Translations under genes and position numbers: made by a program
Assembly (NCBI GenBank): GCA_029777145.1
Contig: JAKOSS010000217.1
Location: 1-8,085 of the forward strand
Length of the DNA: 8,085 nucleotides
Direction: 5' to 3'
DNA from: Acidobacteriota bacterium
Lineage (GTDB): Bacteria; Acidobacteriota; Blastocatellia; Pyrinomonadales; Pyrinomonadaceae
Notes under the pieces: generated by a model
What the model was told of the DNA's origin: nothing
Seen by the model: only the letters and a program-made list of their open reading frames with translations
The model's database searches: none
Shown: in pieces, positions 1 to 6,616 of the stretch
Layout: each line of letters starts with the position of its first letter
How positions within the stretch are numbered: the first letter of the stretch is position 1

Positions 1-591
1 CCGTATTCGGTCGTGCTGCTCGACGAAGTCGAAAAAGCGCATCCCGACGTCATGGAGTTGTTCTTCCAGGTGTTCGACAAGGGCGTGCTTGAGGACGGCG
101 AGGGCCGCGAGATCGACTTCAAGAACACGATCATCCTGCTGACCTCGAATGTCGGAACCGACACGATCATGAAGCTTTGCGCCGATCCCGATACGAAACC
201 GGATCCGGACGGCCTGATCGAGGCGATCAAGCCGGAACTGGTGAAGCACTTCAAACCGGCGTTGCTCGGCCGCATGGTCGCGGTTCCTTATTATCCGATC
301 TCCGACGACATCCTCCGGCTGATCATCAAGCTGCAGCTCGGCAAGATCAAAAAGCGGATCTCGGACAACCACGGTGCGCAATTTTCGTACGACGATTCCG
401 TCATCGATACGGTGGCGAAACGCTGCACGGACGTCGACAGCGGCGCGCGCAACGTTTACAACATCCTGACGGGAACGCTGCTGCCGGAAATGTCGGGCGA
501 GGTTTTGTCCCGCATGGCCGCCGGCGAGGGAATCAAGAGCGTTCATGTTTCCGTCGGGGCGGACGAGAAGTTTGTCTATGACATCAAGTAG
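1..591 (+). CDS. clpV: T6SS sheath-disassembly ATPase ClpV/TssH, C-terminal part (5' truncated by window edge)
   Basis: ClpV (TssH) is the cytosolic AAA+ unfoldase that pulls apart contracted VipA/VipB (TssB/TssC) sheath so that T6SS subunits can be reused. The frame is open from base 1, and 196 residues are visible before TAG at 589-591. They hold the second half of the second ATPase domain: Walker B VVLLDEVEKAH (visible residues 4-14), sensor 1 in LLTSN (46-50), the arginine-finger context PALLGRM (R91) and a sensor 2 motif GARN (148-151). The run VDSGARNVYNILTGTLLPE and the short C-terminus ending in a VHVSVG-type strand resemble ClpV rather than ClpB. Direct linkage to vgrG supports this. 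The start, N-terminal sheath-binding domain and first ATPase domain lie upstream of the window. ClpB is the alternative but much less likely given the neighbours. Confidence 0.93.
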   Translation, partial: PYSVVLLDEVEKAHPDVMELFFQVFDKGVLEDGEGREIDFKNTIILLTSNVGTDTIMKLCADPDTKPDPDGLIEAIKPELVKHFKPALLGRMVAVPYYPISDDILRLIIKLQLGKIKKRISDNHGAQFSYDDSVIDTVAKRCTDVDSGARNVYNILTGTLLPEMSGEVLSRMAAGEGIKSVHVSVGADEKFVYDIK

Positions 592-616
592 GACGTGATC
601 ATTAACTGACGGCGGG

Positions 617-645
617 CCGGGACGATGGCGCGATCATTCGTCCGG
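617..645 (+). other. Weak intergenic hairpin between clpV and vgrG
   Basis: CCGGGACGA (617-625) can pair with TCGTCCGG (638-645), giving about 8 base pairs with one bulged G and a 12-base loop. No T-run follows directly (the next bases are CTCGCCTTCTGATTTT), so it is not a convincing terminator. It could be an RNA-processing or attenuation structure in a polycistronic message, or simply chance in GC-rich DNA. Nothing else is recognisable in this 108-base gap apart from the ribosome binding site before vgrG; no clear -35/-10 promoter was seen. Confidence 0.25.
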
Positions 646-685
646 CTCGCCTTCTGATTTTCGCGGCCGCTTCAACTCCGCGTCC

Positions 686-694
686 GAGGAAGGA
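686..694 (+). promoter_or_regulatory. Strong ribosome binding site of vgrG
   Basis: GAGGAAGGA lies 5 bases before the ATG at 700. This near-ideal Shine-Dalgarno match fixes the vgrG start and suggests high translation independent of clpV, whose stop is 108 bases upstream. Confidence 0.75.
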
Positions 695-699
695 ATACG

Positions 700-3087
700 A
701 TGGCAGAAACAACACAGGACGACAGAATACTCAGCATTGCGACGCCGCTCGGCAAGGATTACGTGCTTCTCAGCAAGTTTACGGCCGAAGAGAGCATGTC
801 GAAAATGTTCAGGATCGAAGCTGAACTTCTGCACGAAGAGACGGAATCCGGATACGAACCGACGGTCATCGATCCGCATTCGCTGCTCGGTCAGGGCGTG
901 ACGATCACCGTGACGTCGAACGACGGCGTGACGCGCGACTTTTCGGGCATGGTTTCGGAATTCGCGCAGGGGATGCGCGACGTCCGGTTCACGGTTTACA
1001 ACATCACGATCGTGCCGCACGTCTGGATGCTCACGCAGAAGGGCCAGTCGCAGATCTTCCAGCAGATGAGCGTCCCGGACATCCTCCGGAAGATCTTTGC
1101 CGGATTCGAGTTCAAGATCGAACTTCAGGGGCAATACGAACCGCGCAACTACTGCGTCCAGTATCGCGAGACCGACTGGGATTTCGCGGCTCGGCTGATG
1201 GAAGAAGAGGGAATGTTCTTCTTCTTCGAACATACCGGCGGCAAGGACAAAATGATCATTGCCGACACCGCGCAATCGAATGCCGAGTGTCTCGGTAAAC
1301 AAACGATCAAATATCACCGGATCGGCGAGGAGGAGTGGTTTTACGGCTCGATCAGCAAGTTTCTCAACGACTATCGGATCAAGACCGGCAAAGTGACGCT
1401 CTGGGACCACAACTTCCAGCTTCCCTCGAGCCGGCTCGACATGGAAAAGACGAGCATTCATCAGTTCGGCGACAGCCAGAAACTGGAAATGTACGACTAT
1501 CCCGGCGGATACGGCAGAAAGTACGACGGGATCGATCCGTCGGGCGGTGAACAGAGCGGCGAACTCAACAAAGTCTTTCCGGACCGCGAACGAACGCTCC
1601 AGAATCGCATCGAGATGCTCGATTCCGGCGTCAAAGGCGCGTACGGCAATTCCGACTGCTGCGCCATCACCGCCGGTTACCGGTTCACGCTCGCGAATCA
1701 TCCCAATTCGGCGCTGAACGGCCAGTATGTGTTGACGTCGGTCAAACATTCGGGACAGCAGAGTCCGGCCTACGTTTCGAACGAGGCTGTCACGAACCCG
1801 TACACGAACGAGTTCAAATGCATCAATTACGGTTCCGGGGCGCCGCCGTTCAGGCCGGCGAGATCGACTCCGAAACCGCATATCTACGGAACGCAAACGG
1901 CGATCGTCGTCGGGCCTTCCGGCGAGGAGATTTTCACCGATAAGTACGGACGCGTGAAGGTGCAGTTCTTTTGGGACCGTGACGGCCAGGACAATGAATC
2001 GAGTTCGTGTTGGGTGCGCGTGGCGCAGACCTGGGCCGGAAACAAGTGGGGCACGATGTTCATTCCGCGGATCGGAATGGAAGTCGTGATCACGTTCCTC
2101 GAAGGCGATCCTGACCGGCCGCTGGTCGTCGGCTGCGTTTACAATCCGCTGACGATGCCGCCGTACACGCTGCCCGATGAGAAGACGAAATCGACGATCA
2201 AATCGAATTCGTCGAAGGGCGGCAACGGCTTCAACGAGTTTCGATTCGAGGATAAAAAGGGCGAGGAGCAGATCTTTGTCCACGGGCAGAAGGATCAGGA
2301 CATCCGCATCAAGAACGACCGGCGTGAGCTGATCGGCAACGACCGGCACTTGATCGTCACGCGCGACAAGCGGGAACGAGTCAAACGCGACGAGCATATT
2401 CTGATCGAACGCGACCTGATCGAAAAGGTCGAGCGCGATTACCATCGACATATCGAGGGCAAGATCGCGTTCAAGACCGACAAATCGGTGTCGCACGAGA
2501 TCGGCGGCGCGAAATCGGAAAAGGTAAGCGACAACTATGCGATCGACGCCGGCGATTTCAACGTCAAGGCGCGGAACATCGTGCTCGAGGCAAGCACCGG
2601 TCTGACGATCAAGGTCGGCGGCAACTACGTCACGATAAATGCGGCCGGCGTCCAGATCAACGGCACGATGGTCATGATCAACAGCGGCGGCGCTGCGCTT
2701 CCGCTTATTCCGGGAAGCTGCGTTCCGCCGCTCGATCCGGATGAGGCCGAGATCGCCGACAATGCGGATCCGGGCAGCGACGCGCCGACGTACAAAAATC
2801 AACGACGCCAAATTCCGCCGGAAATGCAGCCGACTTACAGCAAGCCGTGGCACAATCCGAAGTCACCCAAGAACAAGGACAAGAAGTCCTGGATCGAGGT
2901 CGAACTCAAGGACGAACACGACGAACCGGTTGTCGGCGAAAGGTATCGAGTCGAACTTCCCGACAACAAGACGATCGCCGAGGGTACGCTCGACGAAAAG
3001 GGCTTCGCAAAGGTCACGAACATCGATCCGGGCAACTGCAAGGTTTCATTCCCGAAGATCGACGGCCGTGCGTGGAAGAAGAAATAG
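700..3087 (+). CDS. vgrG: T6SS spike protein VgrG/TssI with C-terminal TTR-like extension
   Basis: VgrG trimers form the puncturing spike on the Hcp tube, and cargo effectors or PAAR tips attach to them. Of 795 residues, about 1-380 are the gp27-like hub, with the family motif VQYRETDWDFAARLMEEEG (153-171) followed by FFFFEH. About 394-483 are the gp5-like OB fold, with KYGRVKVQFFWDRDG (415-429), SCWVRVAQTWAG, then the EGDPDRPLVVGCVYNP segment (468-483). About 508-666 are the gp5C-like beta-helical needle with charged repeats (RRELIGNDRHLIV and similar) ending in a VQINGTMVMINSGGAA strand. A Pro/Asp-rich linker (about 668-729) leads to a 66-residue beta domain (730-795) not needed for a basic spike. 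The start is set by GAGGAAGGA 5 bases upstream. At 795 residues it is longer than many minimal VgrGs because of the tail. The LysM-type cargo candidate begins 21 bases downstream. VgrG identity is secure; the tail's role is inferred. Confidence 0.97.
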   Translation: MAETTQDDRILSIATPLGKDYVLLSKFTAEESMSKMFRIEAELLHEETESGYEPTVIDPHSLLGQGVTITVTSNDGVTRDFSGMVSEFAQGMRDVRFTVYNITIVPHVWMLTQKGQSQIFQQMSVPDILRKIFAGFEFKIELQGQYEPRNYCVQYRETDWDFAARLMEEEGMFFFFEHTGGKDKMIIADTAQSNAECLGKQTIKYHRIGEEEWFYGSISKFLNDYRIKTGKVTLWDHNFQLPSSRLDMEKTSIHQFGDSQKLEMYDYPGGYGRKYDGIDPSGGEQSGELNKVFPDRERTLQNRIEMLDSGVKGAYGNSDCCAITAGYRFTLANHPNSALNGQYVLTSVKHSGQQSPAYVSNEAVTNPYTNEFKCINYGSGAPPFRPARSTPKPHIYGTQTAIVVGPSGEEIFTDKYGRVKVQFFWDRDGQDNESSSCWVRVAQTWAGNKWGTMFIPRIGMEVVITFLEGDPDRPLVVGCVYNPLTMPPYTLPDEKTKSTIKSNSSKGGNGFNEFRFEDKKGEEQIFVHGQKDQDIRIKNDRRELIGNDRHLIVTRDKRERVKRDEHILIERDLIEKVERDYHRHIEGKIAFKTDKSVSHEIGGAKSEKVSDNYAIDAGDFNVKARNIVLEASTGLTIKVGGNYVTINAAGVQINGTMVMINSGGAALPLIPGSCVPPLDPDEAEIADNADPGSDAPTYKNQRRQIPPEMQPTYSKPWHNPKSPKNKDKKSWIEVELKDEHDEPVVGERYRVELPDNKTIAEGTLDEKGFAKVTNIDPGNCKVSFPKIDGRAWKKK
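2887..3084 (+). other. TTR-like / carboxypeptidase-regulatory-like domain at the VgrG C-terminus
   Basis: Residues 730-795 of VgrG begin SWIEVELKDEHDEPVVGERY and continue with VELPDNKTIAEGTLDEKG, then IDPGNCKVSFP. The pattern of short strands with D-x-x-x-x-P-V-x-G, G-T-L-D-x-x-G and P-G-x-C-x-V-x-F-P is that of a small Ig/transthyretin-like fold seen at the ends of VgrG and PAAR proteins and thought to act as a docking module for cargo effectors. The assignment is by motif appearance only. Its position just before the LysM-metallopeptidase gene supports an adaptor role. The basic end RAWKKK is unremarkable. Confidence 0.75.
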
Positions 3088-3108
3088 ACTGCGGGCTGAG
3101 AGATCACA

Positions 3109-4908
3109 ATGGCGAAAAAGACAGTAACTGCAAAAGTCGGCGACTCGCTTTGCAACATCGCGTACCTCAACGGGTTCGGCGATTGCAAACCCCTTCGCGA
3201 GGAACCAGCGAACGCGTTTATTCTGAACCGGACCGAGGATCCGGGCCAGGTGCATCCCGGCGACATCGTCACGATCCCTGAATTTCAGATCCGTGACGAT
3301 TCGGGCGCAACCGAGGCGACTCACAAGTTCGTGAGGCGCGGAACGCTCGCTATGCTCAGATTCGTTCACGGCTCCGCGAGTACGACCGTTGACAAGGACG
3401 CGACGCTGACGTTTCTGAACATCAGCAACTACATTTCGAATCAGGCCGGGACGCCCGACGGATCGGTCGCCCTTCCCGGTGCCGGCGTGCGCAACTTCAA
3501 CGCCGATGCGGACAAGGACGCAGACGCGTTCAAGGTCGAGGTTCTCGACATCAACGCGAGCGGCGAACTCGAGGTCGAAATGGAGATGCGGCGTCCGAAC
3601 TACGATGCCAAGTCCGGAAAAGTGAAGAGCTTCTCGAAATTTCCGGCGGCGCTTCGGGCCAATCGGGAACTCAAGGTCAAGCTCTCGAAACAGGGCTCGT
3701 CGAAGCGTTTTCGCTCGTGCTATCTCAGGCTCGTGACGGATGAGATCGATAAGGCCGCGATTCCCAACCAAAGCCTGCTCGCAGCGGACATTTACGATCC
3801 GAACGACGCCGAAGCGAAGAAGGTCGAAATTCTTGACCAGCGCGTCCTTGCGAGCTATACGATAAAAACGTGTCCGTCGGATCCGAAGTGCAAGTCATGG
3901 GTTTCGATTCCGATGGATCCGAATCGCAAGCGCCTGCGGATCGCGGTTCACGTGCTCCGGAAATCGGTGGGCGGCGCGCCGATCGTTTCGGTCGGCGACG
4001 CGGAACGCCGGATCCTGAAATGGCTCCGACGGACCTACGCTCAGCTCGCGATCGCGCCCAAGTTGCTGCAGGTTCGTGAGGTCGATCCGCCGGAGAATCT
4101 GGTCTCGATTTCGAATGACAGCGGGCTGACCGCGGCGGGCGACGGAACGCTCGGGTTTACGATCAACGCGGCCGGCCATCCGGCGCAGGTGATCGGACCG
4201 TTCACGGCGGCCGCCGGCGCAAAGCCGATCTTGACCGCAAACGCGCTGGCGGCGCAGATCAAGGCTCCGTTCAAGGGTGTCGTTACGGAAAATCCGGCCC
4301 GGTTCAACGATCCCGCCGGACGCAAATCCGCCGACATCGTGATCACCGCGAACGACGGCGCGCGCGTCACGATCAGCAACGTGCTGACGAACGATTCGCG
4401 GCAAACCGTTTCGGTCGGACGTCCGAATCCGATGCTTTTCCAGGAATGGGACGGCAACAACTGGCTTGTCGGAAGTATCGAACAACGGACGGTCCTGAAG
4501 AATTACGACACCGGCGACGACCGCTTCGATCTGTTCATCATCCAACGCTTTATTTCGTCGACGCTTCTCGGCGCCGCGATGATGTCCGGACATATCGTTG
4601 ATCCGGCGCGGCGTGCGATCAGCAAGGTGAAATGGTCGGCATTCGTTGACCGCAGATCGTCCGACGGAACCGACGGCTTCGCGTTTGTAATTCCGCATGA
4701 AGCGATGCACGCTGTCGCCGAGGTCATGCACGCTCAGGGTGCGGCGGCGCAGGTTATGAATTCGACGGCGCAGAACGTGAATGCGGTCGGAAATTCGAAG
4801 CGGGTCCGCGACGACGGCGTCACATACGACGGCGGCACCATCGCGGGAAGCCACAACGTGGTCAAGCGGATCCGGACGCAGGGTTCGGCGCTCATGGAAG
4901 GCTGGTAG
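3109..4908 (+). CDS. LysM-like protein with C-terminal HEAMH zinc-peptidase motif; candidate T6SS cargo effector
   Basis: This 599-residue protein has no secretion signal at its N-terminus, as expected for cargo carried by the T6SS spike. Residues about 1-58 look like a LysM-type fold: VGDSLCNIAYLNGF (10-23), then a spaced N40, then HPGDIVTIPE (49-58). Such domains bind peptidoglycan or act as loading domains for VgrG-linked cargo. About 70-215 is predicted beta-rich and unrecognised. About 273-335 (RKRLRIAVHVL, then a helix around AERRILKWLRRTYAQLAI, then LLQVREVDPP) resembles the first half of a metzincin-like catalytic domain. About 340-440 looks like an inserted beta-rich domain. The core resumes at FDLFIIQRF (473-481) and reaches HEAMH (530-534), an HExxH zinc motif, with a further His at 541 and M550 as a possible Met-turn. 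TGA-type readthrough or frameshift is not seen. GAGAG at 3098-3102 precedes the ATG by 6 bases. An alternative is a structural or adaptor protein with a chance HExxH. The gene is certain, the LysM call is good, and peptidase activity is inferred. Confidence 0.72.
   Translation: MAKKTVTAKVGDSLCNIAYLNGFGDCKPLREEPANAFILNRTEDPGQVHPGDIVTIPEFQIRDDSGATEATHKFVRRGTLAMLRFVHGSASTTVDKDATLTFLNISNYISNQAGTPDGSVALPGAGVRNFNADADKDADAFKVEVLDINASGELEVEMEMRRPNYDAKSGKVKSFSKFPAALRANRELKVKLSKQGSSKRFRSCYLRLVTDEIDKAAIPNQSLLAADIYDPNDAEAKKVEILDQRVLASYTIKTCPSDPKCKSWVSIPMDPNRKRLRIAVHVLRKSVGGAPIVSVGDAERRILKWLRRTYAQLAIAPKLLQVREVDPPENLVSISNDSGLTAAGDGTLGFTINAAGHPAQVIGPFTAAAGAKPILTANALAAQIKAPFKGVVTENPARFNDPAGRKSADIVITANDGARVTISNVLTNDSRQTVSVGRPNPMLFQEWDGNNWLVGSIEQRTVLKNYDTGDDRFDLFIIQRFISSTLLGAAMMSGHIVDPARRAISKVKWSAFVDRRSSDGTDGFAFVIPHEAMHAVAEVMHAQGAAAQVMNSTAQNVNAVGNSKRVRDDGVTYDGGTIAGSHNVVKRIRTQGSALMEGW
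3136..3282 (+). other. LysM-like domain of the candidate effector
   Basis: Residues about 10-58 show the LysM layout: GDSL near the start, IAYLNGF, an Asn (N40) before a gap, then HPGDIVTIPE at the end. Spacing is a little wider than in classical 44-50-residue LysM. Two cysteines (C15 and C26) lie within the domain and could form a disulfide once delivered to the periplasm, which is inference. It probably helps retention at the cell wall or docking on VgrG. Confidence 0.65.
4696..4731 (+). other. Predicted zinc-binding active site, HEAMH plus H541
   Basis: Codons for residues 530-541 read HEAMHAVAEVMH. H530 and H534 would bind zinc and E531 would be the catalytic base. Canonical metzincins use HExxHxxGxxH, in which the third ligand is six residues after the second His. 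Here the next His is seven residues after, with Ala where the Gly would be. The third ligand is therefore uncertain (H541, E538 or a downstream residue). Confidence 0.6.
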
Positions 4909-4913
4909 TTTTT

Positions 4914-6008
4914 ATGCGGATCAACGGCAGTTTCGCGTCCGATTTCTTATTGATCTTGCTGCTCAGCGTGGCCGTGTCGTTTTCGTGCGGCGGCTCGCAA
5001 CCGAGGAACGTTATGTTAGACGAGAGTTCAAACAATCCGAATTCGCCATCCGGCGGCGACAAGAATTCAACCGATCTGGAGAAATTCATTTTCAGTCCCG
5101 ATCGGTTCACGAACGAAGTTGTCCCGAGGCGGCTCGATCCGGCGCGCGCCGCGAAGTTCATGATCGACCGCATCTCCGAAAAAGATGCGCTCAAGGTGTT
5201 CATCCAGGCGGAAAAGGTCGCGGCCTTCTACGACACGTACGAGATCGCCCCGAAGTTCCGCACGTTCCTGACAGGCAACGAATCGGGGGAAGACGCGGTC
5301 ATGAGATCGATCGTGATCACGCGGACGATCGCCCGGGTCGGCAAGGCCGATGACGTCGAATTTGCATCGCGGTATTACGGGGCGCTGATTCCGAAGATCG
5401 ACTCGGCGGCCGAGTTCAACGCGATGATCGTGCTTCACGATGCCTTGAATCTCGGTGCCGGCTCCGGATTGCTGCGGCAGCGGCTAAACGCGAAAATGGC
5501 CTCGCTCGATGCCCGGAAATCGACCGACGACCAGGCCCGGCTCGAGTATTTGGATCTGGAAGAGAAAGTCGCTTCAAAGCTGACCTGGGCCGAGAAGGCG
5601 TCGCTGGCAAAGGACCGGATCCTGAAGCTGACGGATCGCAAACAGCGGATCGATGAGGAGATCAAGGCGTATTCCGCCATCGAATACGGTTACGTCGAAT
5701 TTCTCGAACCGTGGGCAGCGTCGAGGTTGCGAAAGGAGACGTGGGGGCTTCAGCCGGAGGCGCAAACGACGCGTCCGGACAGTCCGTCGAACGCGGAGGA
5801 CGTTGTGAAGTCGCTCCATTCGTTCATCGGAAAGCTTGGGAAGTTTCCGACGCTCGACGACGAGGAGCGCGAATCGGTAAAGGTCCGGCTTCTGCGTGCG
5901 ATCAAATTCTTCGGCGGAAAAGTTTCCGAAGAAGAACAGTCGCTGCTGACGCAATTCAAGGGGACGCAGGCCGATACGCTTGCGAACGAAGGATTTATGT
6001 TGGATTGA
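4914..6008 (+). CDS. Predicted lipoprotein of unknown family; candidate immunity protein
   Basis: I do not recognise the family. The 364-residue product starts with a short positively charged segment (MRINGSF), a hydrophobic stretch DFLLILLLSVAVSFS (10-24) and then C25-GGS, so it looks like a lipoprotein or at least an exported protein. The lipobox is weak: S at -3, F at -2, S at -1 of Cys. Residues about 29-55 form a flexible Asn/Ser/Pro-rich linker, as often follows a lipidated Cys. The rest is predicted mostly helical, with charged segments such as LEYLDLEEKVASKL and DRKQRIDEEIKAY. The ATG at 4914 is 5 bases after the effector stop, with GGAAGG at 4896-4901 inside the upstream gene, so translational coupling is likely. 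The later Met at residue 34 would remove the signal peptide and is less likely. Envelope location plus tight linkage to a predicted effector makes an immunity role plausible but unproven. An accessory T6SS lipoprotein is the alternative. Confidence 0.7.
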   Translation: MRINGSFASDFLLILLLSVAVSFSCGGSQPRNVMLDESSNNPNSPSGGDKNSTDLEKFIFSPDRFTNEVVPRRLDPARAAKFMIDRISEKDALKVFIQAEKVAAFYDTYEIAPKFRTFLTGNESGEDAVMRSIVITRTIARVGKADDVEFASRYYGALIPKIDSAAEFNAMIVLHDALNLGAGSGLLRQRLNAKMASLDARKSTDDQARLEYLDLEEKVASKLTWAEKASLAKDRILKLTDRKQRIDEEIKAYSAIEYGYVEFLEPWAASRLRKETWGLQPEAQTTRPDSPSNAEDVVKSLHSFIGKLGKFPTLDDEERESVKVRLLRAIKFFGGKVSEEEQSLLTQFKGTQADTLANEGFMLD

Positions 6009-6028
6009 TGATCCCTTGCGGATCTAAC

Positions 6029-6035
6029 GGAGAGA
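6029..6035 (+). promoter_or_regulatory. Ribosome binding site of the PAAR gene
   Basis: GGAGAGA stands 4 bases before the ATG at 6039 and supports that start over later Met codons. It lies in the 30-base gap after the lipoprotein gene. Confidence 0.65.
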
Positions 6036-6038
6036 CTT

Positions 6039-6539
6039 ATGCCGACAGGACCGGCCGCCAGAATTACCGACAACGTCATGCACCCTTTGCCGCCCGTGCT
6101 TACTCCGGGACCCGGCAGCTCAAATGTGCTGATCGGATTTTTGCCTGCGTGGCGCGGAATTCCAGCTGCGGCCGCCGCGGCACTTCAGGCGGCGAAACAG
6201 GTTTCGGACGTCGCGATCGCCTCGGCCGAAGCCGCGACCGCCGCTGCCGCCGGAACTCCGGGAGCGCCGGCCGCTTACGCCGCTGAGCAGGCCGCAAAGA
6301 CCGCCGCGCTGTCAGCATTGAGCAGCATGGTCAGTTCGATGGCCGGAATGTCCGATATCCACGCCTGCACTACACCGTCTCCGGTTCCGCCGCATGGTCC
6401 GGGAGTGGTGATCGACGGATCACAAACGGTTCTCATCAACAACATGCCCGCCTGCCGGATGGGCGACATGATCATCGAACCGCTCGGTCCGCCGAACAAG
6501 ATCATGAAAGGCGAGATGACCGTGATCATTGGAGGATGA
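6039..6539 (+). CDS. PAAR-domain T6SS spike-tip protein with Ala-rich internal insert
   Basis: PAAR proteins form the sharp zinc-bound cone on the VgrG trimer and can recruit effectors. This 166-residue protein opens with PAARITDNVMHP (5-16), continues with SNVLIGFLPAWRG (28-40), then has an Ala-rich, probably helical segment (about 41-103, with a short GTPGAPA break near 72-78). The fold resumes at SDIHACTTPSP (105-115), GPGVVIDGSQTVLINN (120-135), MPACRMGDMI (136-145) and ends with a Gly-rich strand (MTVIIGG). Candidate zinc ligands are H15, H108, C110 or H119, and C139. No toxin domain is fused, so it is a plain tip or adaptor. It is the last gene of the run vgrG, effector, lipoprotein, paar. 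The split layout is a known PAAR variant, to my knowledge, where the insert lies between the first and second halves. Confidence 0.92.
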   Translation: MPTGPAARITDNVMHPLPPVLTPGPGSSNVLIGFLPAWRGIPAAAAAALQAAKQVSDVAIASAEAATAAAAGTPGAPAAYAAEQAAKTAALSALSSMVSSMAGMSDIHACTTPSPVPPHGPGVVIDGSQTVLINNMPACRMGDMIIEPLGPPNKIMKGEMTVIIGG

Positions 6540-6543
6540 ACGA

Positions 6544-6578
6544 ATTTGGGATTTGGGAATTCGGATTTCGGATTTATC
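6544..6578. repeat. Degenerate inverted heptamer arm (ATTTGGG-type)
   Basis: Five 7-base units in register run ATTTGGG, ATTTGGG, AATTCGG, ATTTCGG, ATTTATC. They are the reverse complement of the array units to the right, with increasing divergence towards the centre. The CGGATTT variant appears twice, so two related heptamer forms sit side by side. Confidence 0.85.
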
Positions 6579-6616
6579 TTTTTCAAATCCCAAATCCCAA
6601 ATCCCAAATCCCAAAT
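6544..6616. terminator. Long imperfect hairpin, possible bidirectional transcription end
   Basis: Bases 6544-6575 pair with 6585-6616: a 32-position stem with three mismatches (6569/6591, 6562/6598, 6559/6601) around a 9-base loop ATCTTTTTC. It lies 4 bases after the PAAR stop codon and about 94 bases past the fumC stop, between converging genes, where a shared 3'-end structure is expected. There is no T-run directly after the stem on either strand, so classical rho-independent termination is not shown. A role in RNA 3'-end protection or transcription stalling is equally possible. Confidence 0.45.

Noticed and set aside
1..591. ClpB disaggregase instead of ClpV
   Set aside because: The VDSGARNVYNILTGTLLPE stretch, the shape of the C-terminus and linkage to vgrG fit ClpV better.
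634..2853. Very long antisense open frame (739 codons) opposite vgrG
   Set aside because: Its sequence is Arg/Val/Asp-rich with no recognisable domain, typical of the complementary frame of a GC-biased gene. VgrG on the + strand is unambiguous and has a strong ribosome binding site.
3895..4854. Antisense open frame (319 codons) opposite the effector gene
   Set aside because: Composition is Arg-rich shadow sequence; the + strand frame has coherent LysM and HExxH features and fits between adjacent genes.
4781..5353. Overlapping + strand frame across the effector-lipoprotein junction
   Set aside because: Arg-rich, no domain, and it covers the signal peptide and coupled start of the lipoprotein gene in another frame.
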